Made by a program: the position numbers and the translations under genes | Origin: Solwaraspora sp. WMMA2056 | GTDB lineage: Bacteria > Actinomycetota > Actinomycetes > Mycobacteriales > Micromonosporaceae | Length of the DNA stretch: 64,000 nt | Assembly (NCBI RefSeq): GCF_030345095.1 | Contig: NZ_CP128360.1 | Span: 1,178,001 to 1,242,000, forward strand | Reading direction: 5' to 3' | The notes under the pieces: generated by a model | Told to the model about the DNA's origin: nothing | Databases searched by the model: none | Seen by the model: only the letters and a program-made list of their open reading frames with translations | In this document: in pieces, positions 8,648-17,519 of the stretch | Layout of the letters: every line of letters begins with the position of its first letter | How positions within the stretch are numbered: the stretch's first letter is position 1

Positions 8648-8908
8648 TCAGCCGCCGGTGCCGTCGCCGCCGTTGCCGCCGGGGATGTTGTTGGGGTCGG
8701 GCAGGTCGTTGCTCGGGTCCGGGTTGGCGTTCATGAAGTCGAAGGCCAGGTTGGAGGCCCAGGCGAGGACGGCGATGGCGACCAGCGCCAGGCCGACGAT
8801 GATCACGGCGGTCGGCACCGGGCTGTCGCCCCGGTCGCGTTCGGTGGCGTCGCGCAACTCGGCGAGGCGTTGCGCCACCACTACCTGAAGGCGGGTCAGT
8901 ACCTGCAT
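8648..8908 (-). CDS. Small Flp-like single-pass membrane protein, candidate pilin
   Basis: Protein of 86 residues placed between tadC and the TadE genes, the position often held by the Flp pilin. It has a charged N-terminus, one helix (TAVIIVGLALVAIAVLAWA) and an Asn/Pro/Gly-rich tail. The start at 8908 is set by AAAGGA seven bases upstream. A longer open frame to 9121 only overlaps tadC. The potential cleavage site RGDSPVPTA has no Glu at +5, so it is either an atypical pilin or an accessory protein. No better Flp candidate is visible in the locus. Confidence 0.7.
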   Translation of the reverse strand: MQVLTRLQVVVAQRLAELRDATERDRGDSPVPTAVIIVGLALVAIAVLAWASNLAFDFMNANPDPSNDLPDPNNIPGGNGGDGTGG

Positions 8909-8948
8909 GTCGGGTCCTTTCGGGAGGGGCTGGCGGGGGATACCGCGG

Positions 8949-9836
8949 TCAGATGCGGGCCAGAAAGGGATAGAGGACGAATCCGATGAGGACGAAGACC
9001 AGGAAGGCGCCCGGGATGTCGAGCCGACCGGTGACCGCTTCGGCCCGGGCCAGGTTGTCGGTCCTGATCTGGTCGCGCAACGAGTCGGCGCGGCTGCGCA
9101 ACGTCTCGTGCACCTGGGCACCTTCGGTGCCGGACGACTGCATGATCGATCCGACGTCGCCGAGCTCCGGTACGCCGATCTGGTCGGACAGGTCCCGCAG
9201 CTCGTCCCAGGGCGAGTGCATCTGCAGCTGGGCCAGCCGCAGCGCCTCCCGGATCCGCTCGAACACCCATCCGTCGCACACCTTCGCCGCCCGTTCCAGG
9301 GCCTGGACCGGCCCGTGCGCGGCGGCCATCTGCAGGGCGACGAGGTCCAGGTAGGTGCAGACCGCCCGGCTGAACTCCCGTCGTGCCTGCGCGGCCCGGC
9401 TCAGCACGTCCTGGTGGGCCAGCACGGCGGCACCGACGGCCAGCGCCAGCCCGGCGATCACCGGTACGGCGACCGGCAGGTCGATGCCGACGACCCCGAG
9501 GGCCATGGTGAGCACGGTCGGGGCGGCCAGCCCGATCAGCGCCGACAACAGCAGGGAGAGGGCGTACTGCTCCGGGGTGCGCCCGAGCAGGGCGAGTTCC
9601 TTGTGTGGCGGCCGTAGCCAGCGGACCACCCCGGTCAGCCAGGCCAGGTCGCCGTCGGCGGCGACCGCCCGGGGCCTTTCCTGGGCCTGGTGCAGCCGGC
9701 GCAGCGCGGGGCCGAGCGCCGGCGTCGCCGGGCTGGTCTCCCGGACCAGCAGAAACACGCCGAACCCGACCAGTGCGCCACCGGCGACCGCGATGGTCGT
9801 CTGCCAGTTGAGGAGCAGCTGCCAGTCGAAGGTCAC
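8949..9836 (-). CDS. tadC: TadC-like type II secretion F-domain protein
   Basis: Inner-membrane platform protein of 295 residues. A membrane segment near the N-terminus is followed by a pair around residues 105-140, a cytoplasmic T2SSF (GspF-like) domain (FSRAVCTYLDLVALQMAAAHG...AALRLAQLQ region) and a C-terminal helix FLVFVLIGFVLYPFL. It should act with TadB and the TadA ATPase to assemble the pilus. Its start overlaps the tadB stop by four bases. Confidence 0.87.
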   Translation of the reverse strand: MTFDWQLLLNWQTTIAVAGGALVGFGVFLLVRETSPATPALGPALRRLHQAQERPRAVAADGDLAWLTGVVRWLRPPHKELALLGRTPEQYALSLLLSALIGLAAPTVLTMALGVVGIDLPVAVPVIAGLALAVGAAVLAHQDVLSRAAQARREFSRAVCTYLDLVALQMAAAHGPVQALERAAKVCDGWVFERIREALRLAQLQMHSPWDELRDLSDQIGVPELGDVGSIMQSSGTEGAQVHETLRSRADSLRDQIRTDNLARAEAVTGRLDIPGAFLVFVLIGFVLYPFLARI

Positions 9837-10741
9837 CGCAGCACCTCCTCCGGTTCGGGCGCGGCGAGGAACCGGGCCGGGCGGGGCGGGATGCTCATCT
9901 GCCGCACCCAGACCAGCAGGGCGACGAACAGGCCACCGAGCGCGGTCATCACCAGCTGTCCGGTGGGAGTGCCGTACGGGGCCATGTAGGCCGGGTTGAC
10001 CAGCCCGTACCCGAGGACGACCAGGGTCATCACGGTCAGGAACCGTACGGCGAACCGGGGCTGGGTCCGTTTGGCCTCCACCTCGCGGCGGGTGGCGACC
10101 TCGGCGGCGGCGGCGTTGGCGATCGACCCGAGAACGTCGCCGAGGCGTTCACCCCGGTCGGTGAGGTGCAGGATCAGCGCCGCGACGACCTGGTCGCAGA
10201 CCGGGTCACCGATCTCGTCGGCGAACGCCAGCAGCGCGCTGCGGCCCAGCCAGCCGGCCTGCAGCCGGGCGGCGAGGTCCCGTACCTCGGAATTGATCTC
10301 GGCCGGCGCGGTCGCGACGGTCCCGATGATCGCCTGCTGCAGCCCCTGGCCGGTGCCGGAGACGTCCTTGAGCCGGCGGGTCCACTCGCCGACGGCTTCG
10401 ATCCGGGCGATCGCCCGGCGTTCGGCCTTGCCGACGCTGAACAGCCACGGCGCGCCCGGCACCGCGACCGCGACCAGCAGGCCGGCGATCGGCAGCCCGG
10501 TGATCAGGAAGGCGAGGACGCCGGCCAGGCCGGCGGCGATCAGCAGCGCCTGGTGCTGGCGTTGTTCGCGTTGGCCGGCCCCGGAGCCCTGCCAGATCCG
10601 CGCGACCAGCCGGCCGGTGCGCGACGGCGGGCCGGGTGGCCGGCTGGTGCCGATCACCGCGACGATGGTGAGGACCAGCCCGCCGACGCAGGCCGCGCCG
10701 GCGATGACCGCGATCACCTCGATGTTGGCGGGCAGGTTCAT
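9833..10741 (-). CDS. tadB: TadB-like type II secretion F-domain protein
   Basis: Inner-membrane platform protein of 302 residues, partner of TadC. It has membrane segments at about residues 7-30 and 85-130, a T2SSF domain (EWTRRLKDVSGTGQGLQQAI...DPVCDQVVAALILHL) and C-terminal helices around FLTVMTLVVLGYGLV and LVMTALGGLFVALLVWV. The start is set at the ATG at 10741, which overlaps the tadA stop (ATGA). The frame is open further upstream, but that part overlaps tadA and is not protein-like. Confidence 0.87.
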   Translation of the reverse strand: MNLPANIEVIAVIAGAACVGGLVLTIVAVIGTSRPPGPPSRTGRLVARIWQGSGAGQREQRQHQALLIAAGLAGVLAFLITGLPIAGLLVAVAVPGAPWLFSVGKAERRAIARIEAVGEWTRRLKDVSGTGQGLQQAIIGTVATAPAEINSEVRDLAARLQAGWLGRSALLAFADEIGDPVCDQVVAALILHLTDRGERLGDVLGSIANAAAAEVATRREVEAKRTQPRFAVRFLTVMTLVVLGYGLVNPAYMAPYGTPTGQLVMTALGGLFVALLVWVRQMSIPPRPARFLAAPEPEEVLR

Positions 10742-12720
10742 CGGCCACCCCGCAGCACGCTGTGCCGGGGCCGCCGCCAGCCACCCACCCCGGCTTCGAT
10801 GTAGCGGGTCAGGCCGCGTACGTCGTAGCCGACCCGCATCAGCTGTTCGCGGATCCGTTCCGGCAGGTGCCGGGGGATGGCCCGGCCGTCCGGTCCGGGA
10901 CCGAAGACGGTGGTGGTGGCGATCCGGCCCCCCTCGCCGACGCCGATGACCTCCTCGACGTGCGAGACGAACCGGTGCTTGCGCCCGCCGATGCCGGTCT
11001 CGTCCTCGACGGTGACGTAGACGATCAGGTCGAGGGCGTTGCCGGCCATCCGTCGGGCCTGGTCGACGGTCATTTCCCGGCCGTGTGACAGGGCCAACTC
11101 GACGATCCGTTCGCCGACCCCGGACGGGGTGCGGGCGTGGATGGTGCACATCGAACCCCGGCTGGTGGTCATCGCCTGCAGCATCGGGACGATTTCCCGG
11201 GAGCGGACCTCGCCGACGATGATCCGCAGTACGCCCATCCGCAGCGAGACCGGGATCAGATCGGCGATGCTGACCTCGCCGGCGGGTCGGCCGTCGAGTC
11301 CCCGTTCGCCGTGGCCTTCGCGGGCCTCGAAACTCATCACCGCGCGGTGCCGTTCGGTGCGTTTCGCCGGCAGCAGCTCCCGGCTCTCCTCCAGCAGCAC
11401 GTACGGCTCGTTGGCCGGGATCTCGTTCATCAACGCCCGGATGACGGTGGTCTTGCCGGCCCCGGCGAGCCCGGCGACCATGATGTTCAGCCCGGCCCGC
11501 ATCGACGCCCGCAGGAAGTCGCGGACCAGCACGTCGATCATCTCGTCGAGGTCGGCCCGGCCGCCGGCCACGTCGTCGAGGCTGATGTCGAGGGTGTTGT
11601 GTTTGCGGATCACCGCGTACGGCCGGTGGCTGACCAGGTAGACGGCGGCGAGCCGGCTGCCGTCGGGCAGTTGCAGGTCCAGGGTGGGTTTCGAGGTGGA
11701 CAGCGACCGTTCGGTGGCGCCGGCCCGGCGGGCGGCGGCCTGCAGGATCTCGACGAGTTCGTCGTCGCTGTCGGCGATCGGATCGTGCCAGTCGACCTGC
11801 CCGTCGCGGCGGGTGATCCGGACCTGGTCGCAGCCGAGGATGTGGACCTCCTCGATGGTGTCGTCGACCAGCAGGGTCTGCAGCCGGCCGAGGCCGACGA
11901 GTTCGGCGGTGACCTGGTCGAGCAGGACCCGTTCCTCGTGGGCGGTGAGCGGGGTGCCGGCCCGACGGACCTGGTCGGCGTACTCGGCGACGACGGCGAT
12001 CGCGATCCGGGCCCGCTCGACGTCCTCCTCGTCGATGGTGAATTCGCGGCCGCGCTGCCAGCGGGTCAGCCGGGTGCTGAGCTCGCGGCGCAGTTCGCGC
12101 ACGAGCGCGAAGTCGGTGCGGGGCCGGGGCGGGGCGGCGGCGGTCGGGGTGCGGACACCGCCGCCGGTCTGCGGGGCGCGGGCACCGCCGCTGGCCGGCG
12201 GGTGGTGGCCGTTGGTCGGCGGCGCGGTCGGCCGGCCGGGTGGTGCGCCGCCGGGTCGGCTACCCGGCCGGGTCGGCCCGGCGGTACGCGGTACGGGTAC
12301 CGCCGGCACGCCCGGTACCGCTGGGGTGCCCGGTGCCGCTGGGGTGCCCGGCACTGCGGGGGTGCCCGGCACCGTCGGGGCGGTGAGCGCCGCCGCGATC
12401 GGGGTCGACAGGCCGGGCGGAGCCGGTGGACCGGGCGGGGCGAGCAGCGGCCAGTTGCGCCGGCCGGCGTACGTCGTCGGCACCTGGTCCGGCCCGGTCT
12501 CGCCGGGGATGCCGTTGGGGCCCAGCGGCGGCGTGATCGAGGTGACCGGGTCCGGCCGGCCGGACCACGGTCGCGCGGGCTGGTCGGTCCCGACCGGCTG
12601 ATCGGGCCAGGTCGGCTCATCTGGCTGCGCGGTCTGGTCTGGCTGTGCGGGCTGGTCGGGTCGGGCCGGCTGCTGGACCGGGTGGTCGCGGGGGTCGCTG
12701 GACACTGGTTCAAACCGCAT
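10738..12720 (-). CDS. tadA: TadA/CpaF-type pilus assembly ATPase
   Basis: Secretion ATPase of 660 residues that powers pilus assembly. The core begins near residue 205 (FALVRELRRELSTRLTRWQRGREFTIDEEDVERARIAIAVVAEYA). The Walker A motif is GLAGAGKTT at about residue 415, followed by the Asp box LLEESREL and a Walker B-like LRIIVGEVRSREIVPML. The first 200 residues are an unusual low-complexity tail: PDQP-type repeats, then PGTPAVPGTPAAPG-type repeats. Usual CpaF proteins are about 450 residues, so this tail is an extension. It overlaps the cpaE-like gene by 11 bases. Confidence 0.92.
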   Translation of the reverse strand: MRFEPVSSDPRDHPVQQPARPDQPAQPDQTAQPDEPTWPDQPVGTDQPARPWSGRPDPVTSITPPLGPNGIPGETGPDQVPTTYAGRRNWPLLAPPGPPAPPGLSTPIAAALTAPTVPGTPAVPGTPAAPGTPAVPGVPAVPVPRTAGPTRPGSRPGGAPPGRPTAPPTNGHHPPASGGARAPQTGGGVRTPTAAAPPRPRTDFALVRELRRELSTRLTRWQRGREFTIDEEDVERARIAIAVVAEYADQVRRAGTPLTAHEERVLLDQVTAELVGLGRLQTLLVDDTIEEVHILGCDQVRITRRDGQVDWHDPIADSDDELVEILQAAARRAGATERSLSTSKPTLDLQLPDGSRLAAVYLVSHRPYAVIRKHNTLDISLDDVAGGRADLDEMIDVLVRDFLRASMRAGLNIMVAGLAGAGKTTVIRALMNEIPANEPYVLLEESRELLPAKRTERHRAVMSFEAREGHGERGLDGRPAGEVSIADLIPVSLRMGVLRIIVGEVRSREIVPMLQAMTTSRGSMCTIHARTPSGVGERIVELALSHGREMTVDQARRMAGNALDLIVYVTVEDETGIGGRKHRFVSHVEEVIGVGEGGRIATTTVFGPGPDGRAIPRHLPERIREQLMRVGYDVRGLTRYIEAGVGGWRRPRHSVLRGGR

Positions 12721-13510
12721 GCGGGACCCCTTCCAGCGCGGGCCAGCGCAGCCGCGCCTGCCGGCGTTCGATCAGCGACCGGACCGGGACCTCCAGCGCC
12801 CCGGCGGCGCGCAGCAGCGGCCGGTTGAGCTTGACGGTGCCGCCGTGGCTGAGCACTTCGGCGGTCCGGGGGTCGGCCGGCAGCCGGGCGATCACCGGCA
12901 GCTGCAGGGCCTTGCTGATCTCGGCACGGCTGTGCCCGTCACCGACCAGCAGCAGCCGCAGCGATCCGGGCGGCACCCGGTGTTCGGCGAAGTCCCGCTC
13001 GATCGTGGCGACCGCCGAGCGGGCGCTGGACAGGTCGGGCAGGTGGGCGGCGGCGACCACCAGGACGATCGTCGCCGCCCGCAGGATCGGCCACGGTGGG
13101 TTGGCGACGTACAGCCGACCACAGTCGACGATCACATCGTACGGTGGTCGACCCTGCTCAAGGCCGACGAAGAAGTCCGCGAAGCGTTGCCACAGCGGGG
13201 TGACGCTGCCGATCTGCGCGGGGTCGACGACCCCGGGCAGCAGCAGCCGCTCCCGCCGGGGCGCGTCCAGGTCGACCAGCTGGCTCCAGAACGCCTCCTC
13301 CAGGTTGCCGTCGCGTAGCTCGCTGACGGCGAGTTCGCCGATGCCGCGGGGGCCGGCCAACGCGCCACCCAGGTAGCCGGCCATCAGCGTCCCGCCGGCC
13401 GGGTCGCACTCGGCGAGCACCACCCGGTGGTGCCAGGAGAGGGTGCAGGCCAGCGCGCTGGTGGTCACCCCGGGAGACCCCTTGGCCGAGACGAGGGCGA
13501 CGATGGCCAT
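12710..13510 (-). CDS. CpaE/TadZ-like MinD-family ATPase
   Basis: Protein of 266 residues of the ParA/MinD superfamily, thought to localise the pilus machine. The deviant P-loop is SAKGSPGVTTSALA: the leading Lys is kept but the usual GKT is replaced by GVT, so nucleotide hydrolysis may be weak or lost. Other features are VVLAECDPAGG (switch region) and DVIVDCGRLY (Walker B-like). It lies between the SAF-domain gene and tadA, in the usual Tad order. Confidence 0.85.
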   Translation of the reverse strand: MAIVALVSAKGSPGVTTSALACTLSWHHRVVLAECDPAGGTLMAGYLGGALAGPRGIGELAVSELRDGNLEEAFWSQLVDLDAPRRERLLLPGVVDPAQIGSVTPLWQRFADFFVGLEQGRPPYDVIVDCGRLYVANPPWPILRAATIVLVVAAAHLPDLSSARSAVATIERDFAEHRVPPGSLRLLLVGDGHSRAEISKALQLPVIARLPADPRTAEVLSHGGTVKLNRPLLRAAGALEVPVRSLIERRQARLRWPALEGVPHAV

Positions 13511-13513
13511 CCG

Positions 13514-14164
13514 TCAGGCCGCCGGGGTCAGCACGACCGCGACCCGGTTCTCGGCGGCGAGCACCACCACGGCTGGTACGTCCCGGGCGGCCAGCGCCAG
13601 GTAGGCGATCACCCCGCCCCGGTCGTCGGCGGCCACGTCGATCACGGTCGCGTCGAACCGGGTGACCGCGGCATCGCCGGCGTTGCGCCCCGGGGTGCCG
13701 ACGAGCAGCAGTTTGTCGCCCGGGTTCAGCCGCCGGGCCGGCACCTGCTCGGCGCGTAGCCCGAGGGCGATCTGCTGCTGGTCGGGCCCGATCATCGGTT
13801 CGTTGGTCAGCTGCGCCGGGGTGAGCAGGCTGCCCGGCACCAGGGCCACCGCCGCCCGCAGGCCGATCACCTGGTCGAGCTGGCTGGCTGGCACCGGCTT
13901 GATCGCCTGCCCGCCGGCCACCTGCACGGTCACCAGGTCGTCGGCGCTCAGCACGGTGCCGACCGGCACGTCGCGGGCGATCGCCAGGTAGGAGCCGGTG
14001 GCCCGGACCGAGGTGACCGCGAACGCCGAACCGAGCCCGCCGAGGGCGATCAGCAGGACCGCCAGGCCGAGCAGGCCGGGCCGCATCCGCCGCTGCCGGA
14101 CGATCTTCGGCGGGGTGACCGGGGCGTCGGTGCCGGTGCCGGTATGGGTCGTCGCCACGGTCAT
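13514..14164 (-). CDS. SAF-domain (CpaB/RcpC-like) pilus protein
   Basis: Protein of 216 residues with an N-terminal cytoplasmic tail, one membrane helix (GLLGLAVLLIALGGLGSAFAV) and an SAF/CpaB domain (YLAIARDVPVGTVLSADDLVTVQV...VPGSLLTPAQL). In other Tad systems CpaB/RcpC proteins help assemble or stabilise the pilus outside the membrane. Its start overlaps the upstream Gly-rich protein gene by four bases. Confidence 0.84.
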   Translation of the reverse strand: MTVATTHTGTGTDAPVTPPKIVRQRRMRPGLLGLAVLLIALGGLGSAFAVTSVRATGSYLAIARDVPVGTVLSADDLVTVQVAGGQAIKPVPASQLDQVIGLRAAVALVPGSLLTPAQLTNEPMIGPDQQQIALGLRAEQVPARRLNPGDKLLLVGTPGRNAGDAAVTRFDATVIDVAADDRGGVIAYLALAARDVPAVVVLAAENRVAVVLTPAA

Positions 14165-15153
14165 TCGCGCACCACCTGAAGCTCGTCGATCTCGATGGTG
14201 ACCGGAACCGACTCGAAGTCGAGGGTGGCGAAGGTGCCCTGCGGCTCACCGTTGATCGTCCAGGTCACGTTCCAGGTGACGGTCGCGGTGACCGCGTACT
14301 GTCCGGGGGCCCGGTAGCCCGGCAGGTATCCGCAGCTGGGATCGAGCGGGTCGTCGACGCCCGGCTGGTAGGCGTCGAAAAGGTCACCGGGGGCGCATTC
14401 GACGCTGTCGCCGTTGCCCATGTCGATGGTGACTCCGCTGACCTCGGCGCGGACGACGACGCTGACGTCCCGGTCGCGTTCGGACTCATCGAGCGGCCCC
14501 CAGGCGGCCTCGGTGCGCTCGGACCAGACCCAGACCGGCAGGCCGACCAGGCCCGGTGCCTGGTCGGGGTCGGGCGCGGTGTGCAGCGCCGGCCGTTCGA
14601 AGTCGATCCGGGCGTACGCGCGGCGGCGCAGCTCGGCTGGGTCCGGCGGAGCCTCGTACCCAGGCGGCGGGTTCTCGAGCCATTCCGGTTCGAGGGAGAC
14701 CTGCCCGGCTACGCAACTGATCTGATACGCCGTCCAACCCTCCCGGCCGCCGGGCGGCTGGGGTTCGGCGGCCTTGTAGTAGCACTCGTCCTCGCGGTTG
14801 AACCAGCCGACGATGTCGTCGTAGCAGGGCAACTCGACGCCGTCGCGGTAGCAGGGGCCGGCCCCGCCGCCGTCGCCACCACCGCCGTCGCCACCGCCGG
14901 AGTCGCCGCCACCACCGCCGTCGCCACCGCCGGAGTCGCCGCCACCGCCGTCGTCGCCGGGCCCCTCGCTCCAGCCGTCGCAGTGTGCCTGGGTGATCGT
15001 GCACTGGCTGCCGGACTGGGCGGCGACCGGCGCGGCGGCGACCAGCACGGCGGCGCCGGCCAGCACGGCGACTCCGGCGACTGCCGTGAGCAGGGTGCCG
15101 ACGGCCCGGCCGGCGAGCCGGCCCGGCTGCTTCGGGTCGGCGGCGGTCAGCAT
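14161..15153 (-). CDS. Secreted Gly/Asp-rich protein of the Tad locus, function unknown
   Basis: Protein of 330 residues with a signal peptide ending near AAAPVAAQSG. A Gly/Asp/Ser tract of about 30 residues (units of GGDSGGGDGGG) follows, and then a cysteine-containing domain that ends in beta-rich sequence (YAVTATVTWNVTWTINGEPQGTF). I do not recognise the family. Its place between a lipoprotein and the CpaB-like gene, with overlaps at both ends (15147-15153 and 14161-14164), argues for a role in the pilus or its surface interactions. The Gly tract is encoded by short GCC-rich repeats at about 14865-14960. Confidence 0.8.
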   Translation of the reverse strand: MLTAADPKQPGRLAGRAVGTLLTAVAGVAVLAGAAVLVAAAPVAAQSGSQCTITQAHCDGWSEGPGDDGGGGDSGGGDGGGGGDSGGGDGGGGDGGGAGPCYRDGVELPCYDDIVGWFNREDECYYKAAEPQPPGGREGWTAYQISCVAGQVSLEPEWLENPPPGYEAPPDPAELRRRAYARIDFERPALHTAPDPDQAPGLVGLPVWVWSERTEAAWGPLDESERDRDVSVVVRAEVSGVTIDMGNGDSVECAPGDLFDAYQPGVDDPLDPSCGYLPGYRAPGQYAVTATVTWNVTWTINGEPQGTFATLDFESVPVTIEIDELQVVRE

Positions 15154-15707
15154 GGCTGGTCCGGGTGGGCGACGCCGCTGCTGATCAGCCAGCGACCGTC
15201 GTCGTAGCGGGTCGCGGTGGCGGTGGCCAGGTAGCGGCCGACCTCGGTGCCGGGGACGACCTTGTCGGTGTCGTCGGCGTAGACCATCCGGTAATTCTTG
15301 GCGTCGAGGCAGTCCTGGATCACCACCGTCACCGGCACCGAATCAAGATTGACTTCGGTCACCGTCGGGTCGGAGATGAGTGAGCCGGTACGCATGGCTC
15401 CACGCTCCTTTGCGTCTCGAATGCCCAGCCGGACCTGCGTCAGGAGAGGATCCGCCAGATACTTCTTCAAATCGGGGTGATGCGGGTCTGCCTCGTGTTC
15501 GGCGTCCTCGGCGACGGCGAGGTACCCCTCGTACGCGGCGAGAGCGGCGTCGGCCGCCTGCGCGGCGGCCGGGTCGTCGGTGGCGGCGGGTGCGGTCAGC
15601 GGCGGCAGCGCGGCGGTCGGTTCGGTGGCGCACGCGGTGAGGCCGACAGCCGCGAGCGCCGACGCGACGAGCGTCGCTGCTGCCCAGCGTGGCGCGGTGA
15701 GCCCCAC
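15147..15707 (-). CDS. Putative lipoprotein, first gene of the Tad locus
   Basis: Protein of 186 residues. The signal peptide TLVASALAAVGLTAC ends in a lipobox with Cys at about residue 24. An Ala-rich linker and an alpha/beta domain (DAALAAYEGYLAVAEDAEHEADP...VTVVIQDCLDAKNYRMVYADDTDKVVPG...ATRYDDGRWLIS) follow. The latter resembles extracytoplasmic NTF2-like domains, but this is tentative. The GTG at 15707 is chosen because AGGAGG lies seven bases upstream and because it opens directly onto the signal peptide. The frame stays open to 15950 without protein-like sequence. Confidence 0.8.
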   Translation of the reverse strand: MGLTAPRWAAATLVASALAAVGLTACATEPTAALPPLTAPAATDDPAAAQAADAALAAYEGYLAVAEDAEHEADPHHPDLKKYLADPLLTQVRLGIRDAKERGAMRTGSLISDPTVTEVNLDSVPVTVVIQDCLDAKNYRMVYADDTDKVVPGTEVGRYLATATATRYDDGRWLISSGVAHPDQPC

Positions 15708-16274
15708 GGTCCGTCCTCCTCGTGCCTGCCGGGCCGGACGTCGCGGCGTACGGTGACCGACACTATTACCAACGTCGATGTTCCGGGGTGCGGTCGCACT
15801 CCCCGCTGGAATGTGCCTCCGGTTGCCTCCGGCTGCGCGCTCACCTCCGCCAACGACACAATTCAGCCGGTGGAGTCCGATGTTTCCCGGCAGTAGTGCA
15901 TCGCTCAAGGGGGGAGCATAGGCTGACGCTCGCGACAGCAACAGGGGCAATTCAGAACAACACTCAGAGTCACGATCTTTGGGTTCGGTGGCGATGGAAG
16001 GAGGAGTGCCGTCCGTCTATTCCTGTTCATCTCCCGGAGCCGGGGGTGGTCGCGCTGTCAAGCGATGACAACTGATCGAAAACGGCCATCGGCGTTAGCG
16101 AATTGCCGGCAACGTTCGCGTTCTGTCCGATTTGGAAGTCGCCGTCGATGGGGTGGAGTCTCGGTCCGGCGGTCGGTGGTGCTGGATGGCGCGAGTGGTT
16201 CGGCCCGGCGCGTCGGGTCCGGTGCCACGCAGAGTCAGCGATCATGAAACTACTGAGAGTGAGGTGTTGGTCGG
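15708..16274. other. Divergent intergenic region between the Tad operon and the prepilin peptidase
   Basis: About 570 bases that must hold the promoters of both Tad transcripts. The part from about 15900 to 16150 is clearly poorer in G+C than its surroundings. AAGGAGG before a GTG near 16005 could start a peptide of only about 20 residues (ending VKR), which I do not call a gene. No RNA gene or strong hairpin was recognised. Confidence 0.5.
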
Positions 16275-17006
16275 ATGCTTCGACCCGGTCTGGTCGGCGT
16301 ACCGGTGATCACCCCGGTGCTGCGGTGGGCCGTCGCCGCCCACGCGGTCCCGGCCGGTGAACCCTGGCGTACCGGCTGCCCACGGTGCCGGGCCCCGATC
16401 GGACCGCGCCGGTCGCCCCGGACGCTGTCCGCCCTGGCCCGCTGCGACGGCTGCGGTACGCGGATCGGTGCGCCCCCGTTCGCCGTCGAAGCCGTCGGGC
16501 TCGTCGTCGGGCTCGCGGTCCTCGCCGCCGGCACGCCCTGGCCGGTCACCATCGCACTGCTCTGGTGGGCCGCCTGGATGGTCCCGCTGGTCTTCGTCGA
16601 CCTCGCCGTGCACCGGCTGCCCGACCGGCTCACCTACCCGGCGGCGGCCGGCACCTGGGCGCTGCTCGGCCTCGCCGCACTGGTCACCGGCCGGCCCGAC
16701 GCCGGGCTGCGCGCCGTCGCCGCCGGTGCGGCCGTCGCCCTGCTGTTCGCCGCCACCACGGTGATCTTCGGTGCCCGGGGCTTCGGCCTCGGCGACGCCA
16801 AGCTGGCGTTGAGCATCGGCGCGGTGCTCGGCTGGTTCGGCTGGCCGACCGTCCTGGCCGGACTGCTCGTCGCCTTCGTCGGCTCCGGCGCGGTCGCGGT
16901 GGGGCTGCTGCTGCTCGGCCGGATCCGCTGGTCGCAGCAGTTGCCGTTCGGGCCGTTCCTGGTGGCGGGCACCGTCGCCGCGCTGACCCTGGTGGGACAG
17001 CAATGA
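16275..17006 (+). CDS. A24-family prepilin peptidase
   Basis: Integral membrane aspartic peptidase of 243 residues that should cleave the leaders of the TadE-like pilins of the adjacent locus. It contains two CxxC pairs (CPRC, CDGC; zinc-binding in related enzymes). The two catalytic aspartates are present: one in FVDLAVHRLPD and one in the GxGD motif FGLGDAKL. There are about six hydrophobic segments. It is transcribed away from the Tad operon, and its stop overlaps the next gene by four bases (ATGA). Confidence 0.92.
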   Translation: MLRPGLVGVPVITPVLRWAVAAHAVPAGEPWRTGCPRCRAPIGPRRSPRTLSALARCDGCGTRIGAPPFAVEAVGLVVGLAVLAAGTPWPVTIALLWWAAWMVPLVFVDLAVHRLPDRLTYPAAAGTWALLGLAALVTGRPDAGLRAVAAGAAVALLFAATTVIFGARGFGLGDAKLALSIGAVLGWFGWPTVLAGLLVAFVGSGAVAVGLLLLGRIRWSQQLPFGPFLVAGTVAALTLVGQQ

Positions 17007-17512
17007 TCACCATGGACACCGTCGGGCTGTGGGCGGAACGGCTGATCGTCGGCAACAGCCGCCCCTGGCTGTGCCGTCGGGCGACCGGCCGGACCCTGGA
17101 GATCGCCGTCGGCACCGGCCGCAACGTCTCGTTCTACCCATCCGACGTCGAGTTGGTGGCCATCGACGTCGACCCCGGCATGCTCGACGTCACCCGGCGT
17201 CGGGCCGCCGCCGCCGGCCGGCGGGTCGCCCTCGGGCAGGCCGACGCCGCCGCGCTGCCATACGCCGACGAGTCGTTCGACACTGTCGTCTGCACCCTGG
17301 CGCTCTGCTCGGTGTACGACCGGGCCGCCGTACTCGCCGAGATGCGCCGGGTGCTGCGACCCGGCGGCCGACTGCTCCTGCTCGACCACCGCGAACACCG
17401 GTGGCGGCACGCCCACCCGGCCGACCTGGCGCTGCGCGGCGGCTTCGTGGCCGAGGGACGCCGGCGGCTGTGGTTCGGCCTGATCGAGCGGCTGGCCGCC
17501 CGTCGGCCGTGA
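17003..17512 (+). CDS. Class I SAM-dependent methyltransferase
   Basis: Protein of 169 residues with a Rossmann methyltransferase fold: motif I LEIAVGTGRNVSFYP, the acidic residue in LVAIDVDPGMLDV, and the post-motif sequence LPYADESFDTVVCTLALCSV...MRRVLRPGGRLLLLDH. It resembles UbiE/phosphatidylethanolamine-type methyltransferases but is short. It is translationally coupled to the prepilin peptidase (ATGA). Type IV prepilins are N-methylated in some systems, but nothing here shows that this enzyme does that. Confidence 0.85.
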   Translation: MITMDTVGLWAERLIVGNSRPWLCRRATGRTLEIAVGTGRNVSFYPSDVELVAIDVDPGMLDVTRRRAAAAGRRVALGQADAAALPYADESFDTVVCTLALCSVYDRAAVLAEMRRVLRPGGRLLLLDHREHRWRHAHPADLALRGGFVAEGRRRLWFGLIERLAARRP

Positions 17513-17519
17513 CGAACGG

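Noticed and set aside
16027-16245. Short minus-strand open frame in the Tad divergent region
   Set aside because: No ribosome-binding site, no composition bias typical of this genome's genes and no recognisable motif.
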